Shown: piece after piece, positions 1-8,187 of the stretch
Position numbering within the stretch: position 1 is the stretch's first letter
How the letters are laid out: every line of letters begins with the position of its first letter
From: Sphingobacterium sp. R2
GTDB lineage: Bacteria; Bacteroidota; Bacteroidia; Sphingobacteriales; Sphingobacteriaceae
Assembly: GCF_040760075.1 (NCBI RefSeq)
Contig: NZ_CP142884.1
Span: 4,154,001-4,218,000, forward strand
DNA: 64,000 bases
Reading direction: 5' to 3'
Made by a program: the position numbers and the translations under genes
Notes under the pieces: model-generated
Told to the model about the DNA's origin: nothing
What the model saw: only the letters and a program-made list of their open reading frames with translations
The model's database searches: none

Positions 1-2
1 AG

Positions 3-605
3 ACTATCGATCTTTCGGCATCCATTTTATCCAATGCCTCCTGCACGACCAATAATGTTGCTCCCTTAGTAAAAATTTTAGATGACCATTGGGGCATAAA
101 AGATGGTTATATCACAACGGTGCATTCCATGACAGGCGATCAAAATCTTCATGATGCACCACATAAAGATTTACGGAGAGCGCGGGCAGCGTCATCTGCA
201 ATCATTCCAACAACAACAGGTGCAGCTAAAGCTATCACCAACGTTTTTCCCCATTTACAGAATAAGCTCGGCGGCGCTGGAATACGTGTCCCTGTCCTCA
301 ATGGTTCATTAACGGACTTCACCTGTACGCTTGAAAGGCAGACCACGGTTGAAGAAATTAATAAGGCCTTTCAATCGGCAGCCGAAAATGAATTGAAGGA
401 AGTGCTGTATTATACAGAAGATCCAATCGTTTCAGTTGATATCATCAATAACCCTTATTCCTGCGTTTTTGATGCTCAGCTCACTTCCATTGTTGGGGGG
501 TTGGTCAAAGTAGTTGGTTGGTACGATAATGAATTTGGTTATTCCAATCGATTGGTTGATTTACTGATTAAGATTGATCATTTAAATGAAAAATCTTTTG
601 CCTAA
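3..605 (+). CDS. Glyceraldehyde-3-phosphate dehydrogenase, 3' part only (gene enters from the left edge)
   Basis: Converts glyceraldehyde-3-phosphate to 1,3-bisphosphoglycerate in the cytoplasm (glycolysis/gluconeogenesis). The open frame runs from the first bases of the window, so the N-terminal NAD-binding half is missing. The catalytic segment SNASCTTN is visible around positions 33-56, followed by the substrate-binding stretch TVHSMTGDQ, then KDLRRARAA, PTTTGAAKA and the C-terminal WYDNEFGYSNR motif. The residue after SCTTN is Asn where the common glycolytic form has Cys (SCTTNC), and the HSMTGDQ...PHKDLRRARAA stretch resembles the NAD(P)-dependent Gap2-type branch more than classic NAD-GAPDH. 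That suggests a gluconeogenic or dual-cofactor paralogue, but the residues that set cofactor choice lie outside the window. A strong terminator follows. Confidence 0.93.
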   Translation, partial: TIDLSASILSNASCTTNNVAPLVKILDDHWGIKDGYITTVHSMTGDQNLHDAPHKDLRRARAASSAIIPTTTGAAKAITNVFPHLQNKLGGAGIRVPVLNGSLTDFTCTLERQTTVEEINKAFQSAAENELKEVLYYTEDPIVSVDIINNPYSCVFDAQLTSIVGGLVKVVGWYDNEFGYSNRLVDLLIKIDHLNEKSFA

Positions 606-665
606 ATGAACGGCTGTCTGCTATACTGATTTAAGATAGGGATTATGATTTATTTGGATAAAAAT

Positions 666-716
666 GAACTGTAATTAAAAAGCCTGTATAAAATACAGGC
701 TTTTTAATTACAGTTC
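666..716. terminator. Bidirectional terminator between GAPDH and the TIGR02757 gene
   Basis: A perfect inverted repeat of 24 + 24 bases (666-689 and 693-716) with an AAA loop; the core is AAAAAGCCTGTAT / ATACAGGCTTTTT. It has A and T tracts on both sides, so it can stop transcription from either strand. The stop codon of the minus-strand gene (708-710) lies in the right arm. Confidence 0.92.
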
Positions 717-1493
717 CCTTTCTACTCCCAGACCGAATAAGGCGAAATCATATTTGACGGGATCCAGCGGATCAAGTAAACGTAAGTTTGCTGTTAACTC
801 CTGCGCTGTCTTCCAATTGACTTTATCAAATGTAATCAAACCAAATTTACGCGCCACACGCTCCACATGAACATCGCAAGGGCAGATCAGATCTTTTGGT
901 GAAAGGCGATTCCAGATACCGAAATCCACACCTTTGTTATCCTGTCTAACCATCCAGCGTAAAAACATATTGATTCGTTTAACAGTGGACTTCTGTGCGG
1001 GGCTACTAATATGCTTACGTGTGCGATATGGATAGTCCGGCAGTGAAAAAAAATACATTTTAAATGTATTAAGCGCCAGTTCAATATCAATCTCCTTTCT
1101 ATTCTCCTGCCCTACCAGAAAAGCATCTTCCAAAGAATCAAAATGACCATAATGATATTTGAAAAATTCAATGAAGTAGAGAATATCCGTGTCATTAAAT
1201 GTACGGTGTTTAAACCCCAACAAACTTTTTAGATCTTGCTCTTGATGATTCATAATATAGTCGTACGGTGAACCATCCATTCGATCAATAAGCTCCTTGC
1301 ATTTATTGATGATCGTCTTCCTTTGGCCCCAAGCCATAATTGACGCCAGGAAACCCATGATCTCAATATCCTGCTTCGCAGAAAATTGATGTGGAATAAC
1401 TATCGGATCATTGGGTATAAAATTAGGTTGATTATATTCCTCAACTTTCTTATCCAAAAAATCTTTCAGATCAAAATCAGTTGCAATTGTCAT
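708..1493 (-). CDS. TIGR02757 family protein (DUF2400)
   Basis: A 261-residue protein of the TIGR02757/DUF2400 family, common in Bacteroidota; no biochemical role is established to my knowledge. Visible family features are the N-terminal IPHQFSAKQDIEIMGF segment, AWGQRKTII near residue 55, and the C-terminal PLDPVKYDFALFGLGV block. The middle of the protein (SPAQKSTVKRINMFLRWMVR and LICPCDVHVERVARKFGL) looks like the helical core of helix-hairpin-helix DNA glycosylases, so a nucleic-acid role is possible but is inference. It starts 2 bp after the pyrD stop codon, so the two are surely co-transcribed, pyrD first. Its last codons lie in the shared terminator hairpin. Confidence 0.85.
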   Translation of the reverse strand: MTIATDFDLKDFLDKKVEEYNQPNFIPNDPIVIPHQFSAKQDIEIMGFLASIMAWGQRKTIINKCKELIDRMDGSPYDYIMNHQEQDLKSLLGFKHRTFNDTDILYFIEFFKYHYGHFDSLEDAFLVGQENRKEIDIELALNTFKMYFFSLPDYPYRTRKHISSPAQKSTVKRINMFLRWMVRQDNKGVDFGIWNRLSPKDLICPCDVHVERVARKFGLITFDKVNWKTAQELTANLRLLDPLDPVKYDFALFGLGVEREL

Positions 1494-1495
1494 TA

Positions 1496-2530
1496 TTACA
1501 TTCCTGTCTGAAGTATACCCTTACAAATATTGGAAATCAAACCAGGCCCTTCATAAATAAATCCGGTGTAAACCTGAACAAGGCTAGCACCTGCATCCAA
1601 TTTTTCAATGGCATCTTTAGCCGAATGAATCCCACCAACACCAATAATTGGAAAAGCCTTATTCGATTTTTGACTAAGGTACCGAATAACTTCCGTAGAT
1701 CTTTTTGTTAAAGGACGTCCACTCACTCCCCCTGCTTCTTGAGTTAATGCCGTTGCACTCTTTAATCCATCTCTTGAGACAGTGGTATTTGTCGCAATAA
1801 CGCCAGCAATCCGCGTCTCCATAACAATCTCCACGATATCATCCAATTGACTATTTGTTAAATCGGGAGCGATTTTAAGTAGAATAGGCTTCGGAGTTGA
1901 TTTACTATTATTTAACCCCTGTAAGGTATTGAGGATGTTTGTTAGCGGTTCCTTCTCCTGTAAATCGCGTAGACCAGGCGTGTTGGGAGAACTGACGTTG
2001 ACAACAAAATAATCCACATGGTCAAATAATGCATTGAAACAATAGATATAATCATTAACTGCGTCTTCATTCGGCGTAAGTTTATTCTTACCGATATTCC
2101 CTCCTATCAATAACCCTTTACGATCTGTCAAGTTTTTTAATCTATTCGCAGCAACATCAGCGCCCTGATTGTTGAATCCCATTCTATTGATCAGCGCCTC
2201 GTCCGTTACCAGACGAAACATTCTAGGTTTATCGTTACCGGGTTGCGGTTTAGGAGTTACTGTTCCAATTTCAATAAAACCAAACCCCAAATTAGCCATA
2301 TCAGCAATATACTCCGCATTTTTATCAAATCCCGCTGCAAGACCTACTGGATTTTTAAACTTCAACCCAAAAACTTCACGCTCCAAACGTGGATCTTCGA
2401 CTGTAAAAAAAGCATTCAATAATTGCTTTGCACCCCAAATTTTTGAGAAAACATTTAATCCTCCGGTCACTTTGTGGTGAGCCATCTCGGGATTCATTGT
2501 AAAGAATATAGGCTTGACTAATTTATACAT
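1496..2530 (-). CDS. pyrD: Dihydroorotate dehydrogenase (quinone), class 2
   Basis: Oxidises dihydroorotate to orotate in pyrimidine synthesis, passing electrons through FMN to membrane quinone. The class 2 pattern is clear: an N-terminal amphipathic segment (YKLVKPIFFTMNPEMAHH) for membrane contact, then NPVGLAAGFDKN, GFGFIEIGTVTPKPQPGN, INRMGFNNQGAD, NVSSPNTPGLRDLQ with the catalytic Ser region, and IIGVGGI near the C-terminus. I place the start at the ATG ending at 2530 (344 residues). The frame extends 12 codons upstream, but that extension carries a good promoter -7 box (TAACTTTG), so the longer start would lie before the transcription start. It is the first gene of a two-gene operon with the TIGR02757 gene. 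Confidence 0.95.
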   Translation of the reverse strand: MYKLVKPIFFTMNPEMAHHKVTGGLNVFSKIWGAKQLLNAFFTVEDPRLEREVFGLKFKNPVGLAAGFDKNAEYIADMANLGFGFIEIGTVTPKPQPGNDKPRMFRLVTDEALINRMGFNNQGADVAANRLKNLTDRKGLLIGGNIGKNKLTPNEDAVNDYIYCFNALFDHVDYFVVNVSSPNTPGLRDLQEKEPLTNILNTLQGLNNSKSTPKPILLKIAPDLTNSQLDDIVEIVMETRIAGVIATNTTVSRDGLKSATALTQEAGGVSGRPLTKRSTEVIRYLSQKSNKAFPIIGVGGIHSAKDAIEKLDAGASLVQVYTGFIYEGPGLISNICKGILQTGM

Positions 2531-2535
2531 AATCG

Positions 2536-2543
2536 CAAAGTTA
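2536..2543 (-). promoter_or_regulatory. Promoter -7 box for pyrD
   Basis: TAACTTTG on the minus strand fits the Bacteroidota -7 consensus TAnnTTTG. It ends only 5 bases before the pyrD ATG at 2530, which predicts a leader of about 0-2 bases. No good -33 TTTG is visible. Confidence 0.6.
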
Positions 2544-2566
2544 CTCAAACAAGAAGAAATATTCAT

Positions 2567-2582
2567 TACTTTTGTACTTTTG
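2567..2582 (+). promoter_or_regulatory. Tandem -7 boxes for the ABC-F gene
   Basis: The 8-mer TACTTTTG occurs twice back to back (2567-2574 and 2575-2582), each a full match to TAnnTTTG. The ATG is at 2591, so the second copy would give a transcript with almost no leader and the first a leader of roughly a dozen bases. No -33 TTTG is seen at the expected distance. Confidence 0.6.
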
Positions 2583-2590
2583 CAGTTGAA

Positions 2591-4510
2591 ATGATATCAA
2601 TAAATAATTTAACATTTGAAATAGGATCTCGTGCCCTATATGATGAAGCAAACTGGCATATCAAACCAGGAGATAAAGTTGGCCTGATCGGCGCTAATGG
2701 CACAGGTAAATCTACGTTGCTTCGGCTTATTGTCGGTCAATACACACCGACATCAGGATCAATTTCTATGGCGAAGGACCTGAAAATTGGCTATTTAAAC
2801 CAAGATTTATTATCATACCATTCTGACAAAAGCATTTTGCATGTTGCAATGGAAGCCTTTGAACGCCAAAATCAATTACATGCCGAAATCGAAGAGTTAC
2901 TTGGTAAATTAGAAACAGACTACTCCGATGATATTCTGAATAAATTGAGTGACAAACAGGTAGAATTCGAAGCCCTAGATGGGTATAACATTGAATTTAA
3001 AGCTCATGAAATCCTCGCAGGTCTTGGCTTTTCTGAAGCGGAACAAAAAAGACCGCTAGCTACGTTCTCAGGGGGTTGGCGTATGCGGGTCATGCTAGCC
3101 CGTATCCTTCTACAGACTCCGGATATTTTATTGCTAGATGAGCCTACCAACCACATGGACTTACCTTCAATTAAATGGCTTGAAAACTATCTTCAGTCGT
3201 TCGATGGTGCTATTGTGATTGTTTCCCATGATAGATATTTCCTGGACCGTATCATTAAGAAAACGGTCGAATCGCGTAAAGGGAAATTAACACTTTATGC
3301 AGGTAACTACAGTTTTTACCTTGAAGAAAAAGAACTGCGAAATGAACTTCAGGCTAATCAATTCAAAAACCAACAAGCAAAAATTAAACAGGAAGAGCGC
3401 TTAATTGAGCGCTTTCGGGCCAAAGCATCGAAAGCAAAAATGGCTCAGTCACGCATCAAGGCTTTGGATCGCTTGGAAAGAATTGACGACGTAGATGACG
3501 ATAATCCGACGGTAAACTTTAGTTTTAAATTTTCGAAACCTTCCGGCCGCCATGTCGTTACTTTAGAAAATATCTCCAAGTCCTATCCTAACCTAGAGAT
3601 ATTAAAAAACACCTCAGCAATTATTGAAAAGGGCGATAAAATCGCTTTGATCGGTGCCAATGGTAAAGGTAAATCGACATTATTACGCATTGTGGCTGAT
3701 GCGGATCACGAGTTTGATGGAAAGGCTGAACAAGGCCATAATGTGTCGCAAACATTTTTTGCGCAACACCAGCTTGAGGCCTTACACCTGGAGAATTCCA
3801 TCCTTGCCGAATTACAAGCCTTTGCACCGAAACATACAGAAACTGAATTACGGTCTATCCTAGGCTGTTTCCTTTTTACAGGGGATGATGCCTTCAAGAA
3901 AATTAAAGTCCTTTCTGGAGGAGAGAAATCACGTGTGGCCCTTGCTAAAGCATTAACAGCAGATGCCAACTTCTTGGCACTCGATGAGCCGACCAACCAC
4001 TTGGATATGCAGTCGGTCAACATTCTGATCCAAGCTTTGCAACAATACGAAGGCACATTTATTGTTGTATCCCACGACCGTTATTTCTTGGATAATGTCG
4101 CGAATAAAATCTGGTACATAGAAGATAAACAAATCAAAGAGTACCCAGGTACGTACCAGGAATATGAAGAATGGGCGGCAAAACGAATTGTCAAAACTGA
4201 AGGTAAGACGGAGAAAAAAGCCAAGGAAGAACCGAAAGCGAAGAAAGAAAAGCAACCGCTTACGGAAGATAAAACGCGCTTATTGAGCAGAAAGAATAAA
4301 GAACTAATGGCATTTGAACAAAAAATAGAAGAACAGGAAATTTTGGTCAAAACATTAGAGTCAAAGCTTGCCGATGAAGCGGTCTATTCCGATGCTGCTA
4401 AATTACAGGACACTACGCGCTCATACAACTCGGCAAAAGCATTATTGATACAATTTCAGGAAAGCTGGGAACAGTTAGCGGAAGAAATCATGGATTTAGA
4501 AGACAATTAA
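2591..4510 (+). CDS. ABC-F family ATP-binding protein (Uup/EttA-like)
   Basis: A soluble ABC ATPase with two nucleotide-binding domains and no membrane segments. ABC-F proteins bind the ribosome and act on translation. Domain 1 has Walker A GANGTGKST (34-42), signature FSGGW (159-163) and Walker B LLLDEPTNHMD near 180-190. The inter-domain arm (about 240-310) is rich in Lys/Arg/Gln (RFRAKASKAKMAQSRIK), as in the P-site tRNA-interaction motif. Domain 2 has GANGKGKST, LSGGEKSR and LALDEPTNHLD. After about residue 535 comes a Lys/Glu-rich linker and a C-terminal coiled coil, as in Uup. At 639 residues it is a normal length for a Bacteroidota Uup-like member. It is divergent from pyrD, with 60 bp between the start codons. 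Confidence 0.93.
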   Translation: MISINNLTFEIGSRALYDEANWHIKPGDKVGLIGANGTGKSTLLRLIVGQYTPTSGSISMAKDLKIGYLNQDLLSYHSDKSILHVAMEAFERQNQLHAEIEELLGKLETDYSDDILNKLSDKQVEFEALDGYNIEFKAHEILAGLGFSEAEQKRPLATFSGGWRMRVMLARILLQTPDILLLDEPTNHMDLPSIKWLENYLQSFDGAIVIVSHDRYFLDRIIKKTVESRKGKLTLYAGNYSFYLEEKELRNELQANQFKNQQAKIKQEERLIERFRAKASKAKMAQSRIKALDRLERIDDVDDDNPTVNFSFKFSKPSGRHVVTLENISKSYPNLEILKNTSAIIEKGDKIALIGANGKGKSTLLRIVADADHEFDGKAEQGHNVSQTFFAQHQLEALHLENSILAELQAFAPKHTETELRSILGCFLFTGDDAFKKIKVLSGGEKSRVALAKALTADANFLALDEPTNHLDMQSVNILIQALQQYEGTFIVVSHDRYFLDNVANKIWYIEDKQIKEYPGTYQEYEEWAAKRIVKTEGKTEKKAKEEPKAKKEKQPLTEDKTRLLSRKNKELMAFEQKIEEQEILVKTLESKLADEAVYSDAAKLQDTTRSYNSAKALLIQFQESWEQLAEEIMDLEDN

Positions 4511-4519
4511 TTTTTTCGA

Positions 4520-4559
4520 CTTAAAATCAGGTTATTACCTATTTAAAGGTGATTTTAAG
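4520..4559. terminator. Possible terminator after the ABC-F gene
   Basis: Inverted repeat CTTAAAATCA (4520-4529) / TGATTTTAAG (4550-4559), enclosing a second small AGGT/ACCT pairing. It starts 9 bases after the stop codon. No T-run follows, so its efficiency is uncertain. Confidence 0.5.
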
Positions 4560-4568
4560 CCAAAAATA

Positions 4569-4600
4569 TTTGCAGAAATAGGATTAAAGCCCTACTTTTG
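4569..4600 (+). promoter_or_regulatory. Full consensus Bacteroidota promoter for tRNA-Lys
   Basis: A -33 box TTTG (4569-4572), exactly 20 bases, then a -7 box TACTTTTG (4593-4600), followed by CA. This is one of the two perfect copies in the window and serves as the reference for the other promoter calls. The mature tRNA begins 41 bases downstream. Confidence 0.85.
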
Positions 4601-4641
4601 CATCACTTCAAACAACGAACAATAGTTCTAAAACGAAGTAC

Positions 4642-4714
4642 GATTCCGTAGCTCAGCTGGTAGAGCAATACACTTTTAATGTATGGGTCCTGGGTTCGAA
4701 TCCCAGCGGGATCA
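4642..4714 (+). tRNA. tRNA-Lys, anticodon UUU
   Basis: A 73-base cloverleaf. The acceptor stem GATTCCG (4642-4648) pairs with CGGGATC (4707-4713) through one G-U. D arm GCTC/GAGC. The anticodon stem ATACA/TGTAT (4668-4672, 4680-4684) holds loop CTTTTAA with anticodon TTT at 4675-4677. T arm CTGGG/CCCAG with TTCGAAT loop. Discriminator base A; the CCA end is not encoded. It stands alone with its own promoter and terminator. Confidence 0.97.
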
Positions 4715-4716
4715 CA

Positions 4717-4748
4717 AACAAAAGCTAATCTTTCGATTGGCTTTTGTT
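4717..4748 (+). terminator. Terminator of tRNA-Lys
   Basis: A hairpin with arms AACAAAAGCTAATC and GATTGGCTTTTGTT (one U-G pair) and a TTTC loop, followed by GTTTTA. It begins 2 bases after the tRNA discriminator base. Confidence 0.8.
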
Positions 4749-4754
4749 GTTTTA

Positions 4755-5101
4755 GTAGGTTAACAATCGAAAAATGAGCCGGCTCGGTCAGAAGGATTGT
4801 GGAATTGATATAGGACCAATGATATGATCAAAACTAACTGGTTAAAATAAAAAAGTACTGATATTATAGTGACTAAAACCTATCCCTGAGACTTACTAAT
4901 AAGTATATAGTTCAATTTCTGTCCCATTCTTTTAAAAATCCATGGTTGAGTCAAATCATTTTATAGAAATTTAAAATGTTACAAAACAATTCTCAAACTT
5001 GACTAATCAATCGATTGACTAAACTGATTTTATCAAAAGTTTATTTTCTTACACCGAAATAAATGGACTTTCATTTATATTTATTACACACAAGATAAAC
5101 C
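4755..5101. other. Intergenic region with a symmetric repeat element
   Basis: About 350 AT-rich bases with no convincing gene. The only clear structure is at 4999-5022: a direct repeat TTGACTAA (4999-5006 and 5015-5022) around the 12-base palindrome TCAATCGATTGA (5007-5018). Its position about 80 bases before the metalloprotease gene suits a transcription-factor site, but this is inference. I found no -33/-7 pair. Confidence 0.5.
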
Positions 5102-6685
5102 ATTACGAGAAAATTTTTAAATCCACTATTAGCATCGCTTGCTCTACTTACTGCGTCCTGTAGCAAAACTTTGATGAACACAACAGAGAGTTTCGGCCCT
5201 CTCAAAGCAAAAGCCTCAGCAGCAACCGCGATCAACGAATGGAACAGCAACCCTTACAAACTAAACGTGATCTATTTCGTTCCCAATGATGTGGATTCTA
5301 TTCCCAATTTCCGAAAACGTCTAAGCAGAATTCTATTAGATGCGCAAAATATGTTTGCTAATAACATGGACCGCGAAGGATTTGGTCGAAAATCTTTTGG
5401 ATTAGATCTGGTCAATGATACGTTAATAAATATTCATTACATTGCTGGGCAATTTGGAAAAGCAACTTACCCCTATTCTGGGGGCAACGGAGCAGTAAAG
5501 ACAGAGGTAGATGCATATTTTGGTCAAAATCCATCGGCAAAGAAAAGCGAGCATAACCTCATTATTATTCCGACTTACAACACCGATCCTGCAAATCCAG
5601 GAGGCCCGCCATTCTATGGTACCGGCACTAGTTGTTACGCATTGGACTATGCAAATCTTGATGCTAAAAATTTGGGAATCGGCGGCGATATTGGGTGGAA
5701 GGCAACCGTATGGATTGGTGGTATGATTCACGAATTAGGCCATGGCTTGAATGCCAGCCACAACAAAATGAATAAGACCTTGGCACCCACTTTAGGTACA
5801 GCCTTAATGGGCTCAGGAAATTCCACTTATGGAATCTCAACAACCTCCCTGACAAGTACCACCGCGGCGACGTTTAATAATAGTCAAGTATTTAGTTCTG
5901 TGACTAGAAGTGATTGGTATGCATCTGCGTCAGCAGAAATTGTATCTTTGAATTCGAGCTTTACAAACAATACGATTATCATTTCCGGAAAATTTACTAC
6001 TAACAAGCCTATCAATGATATTGTTGTTTGGCATGATAGAGAGCCCTTCGGTGGTAACAATGATTATGATGCCGTACAATGGGCGACAAAAATCATCGGT
6101 CAGGATAGTTTTAGATTCGAATGCCCACTCGCTGATTTTTATGACCTGACAGGAAATTATGAAATGAGAATTGGCTTTATGCACATTAATGGTAATCGCA
6201 CAACCATACGTTACGCTTATAACTTTACCAACAATATTCCCGATCTATCCAAAGTTGTTACTTATAAACTATTGCCGACGACAAGTTGGTCCATCATCGG
6301 AAGCGATAGCAATGAGCCTGGTTCAACTGCAAATAATGTCCTGGATATGAACCGAGGCACTGTTTGGCATACCCCATGGTCGTCAACCCAAACACCCCAA
6401 CCACATTTCTTCTCGGTCAATATGGGAGCTGTACGCACTATTAAGGGCCTTGCATTTCGTAATCGAGATAATTTAAATGGAGCAATAAAAGATGTCAATA
6501 TTTATGCAAGTACGAACGGTACAAGTTGGACCCTAATCAAAACAGCACAATTGCCAAAAGTCTCAGGTTCTTGGATTAATGTCGATCTCAACGCATCAAT
6601 TAGCACGCGTTACCTTAAAATTGAATCTACCAGCTCTTGGGGCGATTTCTTCTATTCGCATCTTGCTGATTTTGGGACGTATTGA
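5102..6685 (+). CDS. Secreted zinc metalloprotease lipoprotein with C-terminal discoidin domain; ATT (non-ATG) start
   Basis: A probable surface or periplasmic zinc protease. Read from 5102, the frame begins I/M-TRKF, then a hydrophobic stretch ending LLTASC with the lipobox Cys at residue 20: a textbook lipoprotein signal. The first codon is ATT, and an in-frame TAA lies at 5096-5098, so no ATG can precede it. The first conventional starts (TTG 5171, ATG 5174) lie after the lipobox and would give an unexported 503-504 residue protein. The catalytic motif HELGHGLNASH (H210, E211, H214, H220) is a complete HExxHxxxxxH zinc site, with a likely Met-turn at ALMGSGNS. After a middle beta-rich region, about residues 385-527 form an F5/8 type C (discoidin) carbohydrate-binding domain. 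The sequence shows no decay after the start. ATT may be a real rare start, a point mutation of ATG, or a sequencing error. Confidence 0.85.
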   Translation: MTRKFLNPLLASLALLTASCSKTLMNTTESFGPLKAKASAATAINEWNSNPYKLNVIYFVPNDVDSIPNFRKRLSRILLDAQNMFANNMDREGFGRKSFGLDLVNDTLINIHYIAGQFGKATYPYSGGNGAVKTEVDAYFGQNPSAKKSEHNLIIIPTYNTDPANPGGPPFYGTGTSCYALDYANLDAKNLGIGGDIGWKATVWIGGMIHELGHGLNASHNKMNKTLAPTLGTALMGSGNSTYGISTTSLTSTTAATFNNSQVFSSVTRSDWYASASAEIVSLNSSFTNNTIIISGKFTTNKPINDIVVWHDREPFGGNNDYDAVQWATKIIGQDSFRFECPLADFYDLTGNYEMRIGFMHINGNRTTIRYAYNFTNNIPDLSKVVTYKLLPTTSWSIIGSDSNEPGSTANNVLDMNRGTVWHTPWSSTQTPQPHFFSVNMGAVRTIKGLAFRNRDNLNGAIKDVNIYASTNGTSWTLIKTAQLPKVSGSWINVDLNASISTRYLKIESTSSWGDFFYSHLADFGTY

Positions 6686-6805
6686 GAATTGATAAAGAAT
6701 TACAATCACAAGATCAATTATTAACAGCGCCTATAGCAAGGATTATCTTCAACCAATATGGGAGACAAATAGCGTAGTATAGAAACAATGAAATATTGAA
6801 AAACC

Positions 6806-6836
6806 ATTGTTGAACTCCCGATTTATGTTAATTTTG
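6806..6836 (+). promoter_or_regulatory. Promoter for the orphan histidine kinase
   Basis: -33-like ATTG (6806-6809), 19 bases, then -7 TAATTTTG (6829-6836), a full TAnnTTTG match. The kinase ATG is 37 bases further on. Confidence 0.6.
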
Positions 6837-6873
6837 GATATTAACACATTATAAGTTAATCCGACGCGTCTTT

Positions 6874-8187
6874 ATGAATAAATTACGTAAATATTGGAAG
6901 CTATTTTCCTATATTGGTGCACATCCGGGCATGTCATACATCGATTTCAAACGCGTGTACATGATCAATCTGATTGCATTGTTATGTTTATTTCCAACTA
7001 TTTTCTTTGCAATCCTTAATCTTATCGATCAACGTTATATTTTATCTGCGATTAATTTTTCCAATTCGACTTGTGCCTTTACAGTGCTTGTCCTTCAATA
7101 TTATGGGAAATACAACATCGCTAAGGCCACATTGTTAACAAGTAATTCTGTGTTTTTCTTTGCAGGAGCTTTGCTCTATAGAAATGGTGGAGAATATTTT
7201 TTATTGTGCACATTAATCGTCGCAATGTTGATGTATGAAAACCGAAAGATTCATATAGTACTTTGTCTTACGATAGCTTTTCTAATTTCACTTTTATATC
7301 TGCTACCCGATATACTTCCACTACGCCAGCACGTTCCGCGATCAAGATCTGTGTTCAATATTATTAATGCGCTTGCTTTTATCGTCGTGGCGGTCAACTT
7401 TTTTCTCGATATCATCTATAAAAATATGAAAAAGATCGAGCAGCAGCGCCTTAATTTAGAATCTATGAATCGCGACAAGGAAAAAATATTTTCTATTATT
7501 GCGCACGACATCAAAAGTCCTTTTGCCAACCTAGAAGCACTGGTATTTATGTTCCGTAACCAAATGCTAAACAGTACCACTTCACAGGAATATATTCAAC
7601 AAATCTATCAACAAATCGCTCAGCAGAATCAAGCGTTAGATGACCTACTGCAATGGGGCAGCAGCAATATGCAAGGCATGAATTGTAGCACATCGAAACT
7701 ATTGATTAAACCCATTATTCAACACATTATCAAAAGCTTCAATGATAATGCGCAATCTAAACAACTCAAAATCAACTTGGATATACCTCCAGACACGCAA
7801 ATAATTGCCAATAGAGACCATACCACTATCATTTTACGAAACTTAATCAGTAACGCGATAAAATTTAGTTATGTTAATGGGAATATCAACATTTATATTA
7901 GTGTGGACGATCTCTATACGCATATCCATATTCAGGATGAAGGTATAGGTATAAATCCGTTAAAATCAGCCGCGCTATTTAATGAGATTCAGCAAAAGTC
8001 CTTTGGAACTGAACATGAGCCTGGATCGGGTGTTGGACTTGTATTGTGCAAGGATTTGATTGAGAGAAATAATGGTATTGTAAACATTCAAAGCACACCT
8101 AATGAAGGATCCATTTTTAGCGTAGGACTACCGTCCTCTCCAACTCATATTACCCAAACTAAGGTAGAATCACCTTCATGCGTTTAG
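6874..8187 (+). CDS. Membrane sensor histidine kinase, orphan
   Basis: Two-component sensor. Residues 30-180 contain about six hydrophobic segments with very short loops, so the sensing part lies within the membrane and there is no large periplasmic domain. A short linker (KKIEQQRLNLESMNRDKEK) leads to the HisKA H-box IIAHDIKSPFANL with phospho-acceptor H211. The HATPase domain follows: N-box ILRNLISNAIKFS, G1 DEGIGI, G2 GSGVGLVLCKDLIERNNG. 437 residues, complete. No response regulator is next to it on either strand, so its partner is encoded elsewhere. Signal unknown. Confidence 0.92.
   Translation: MNKLRKYWKLFSYIGAHPGMSYIDFKRVYMINLIALLCLFPTIFFAILNLIDQRYILSAINFSNSTCAFTVLVLQYYGKYNIAKATLLTSNSVFFFAGALLYRNGGEYFLLCTLIVAMLMYENRKIHIVLCLTIAFLISLLYLLPDILPLRQHVPRSRSVFNIINALAFIVVAVNFFLDIIYKNMKKIEQQRLNLESMNRDKEKIFSIIAHDIKSPFANLEALVFMFRNQMLNSTTSQEYIQQIYQQIAQQNQALDDLLQWGSSNMQGMNCSTSKLLIKPIIQHIIKSFNDNAQSKQLKINLDIPPDTQIIANRDHTTIILRNLISNAIKFSYVNGNINIYISVDDLYTHIHIQDEGIGINPLKSAALFNEIQQKSFGTEHEPGSGVGLVLCKDLIERNNGIVNIQSTPNEGSIFSVGLPSSPTHITQTKVESPSCV

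Noticed and set aside
1496..2566. Longer pyrD start at 2566
   Set aside because: The extra 12 codons contain a -7 promoter box and have no similarity to DHODH; the ATG at 2530 is normal for the family.
3621..4350. Several antisense frames within the ABC-F gene
   Set aside because: They are shadows of a well-supported gene, without family features or start signals. The same holds for antisense frames within topA, smc and the aconitase genes.
5063..5098. ATG at 5063 as start of the metalloprotease
   Set aside because: It is in frame but meets a TAA at 5096-5098 after 11 codons, so it cannot feed into the protease.
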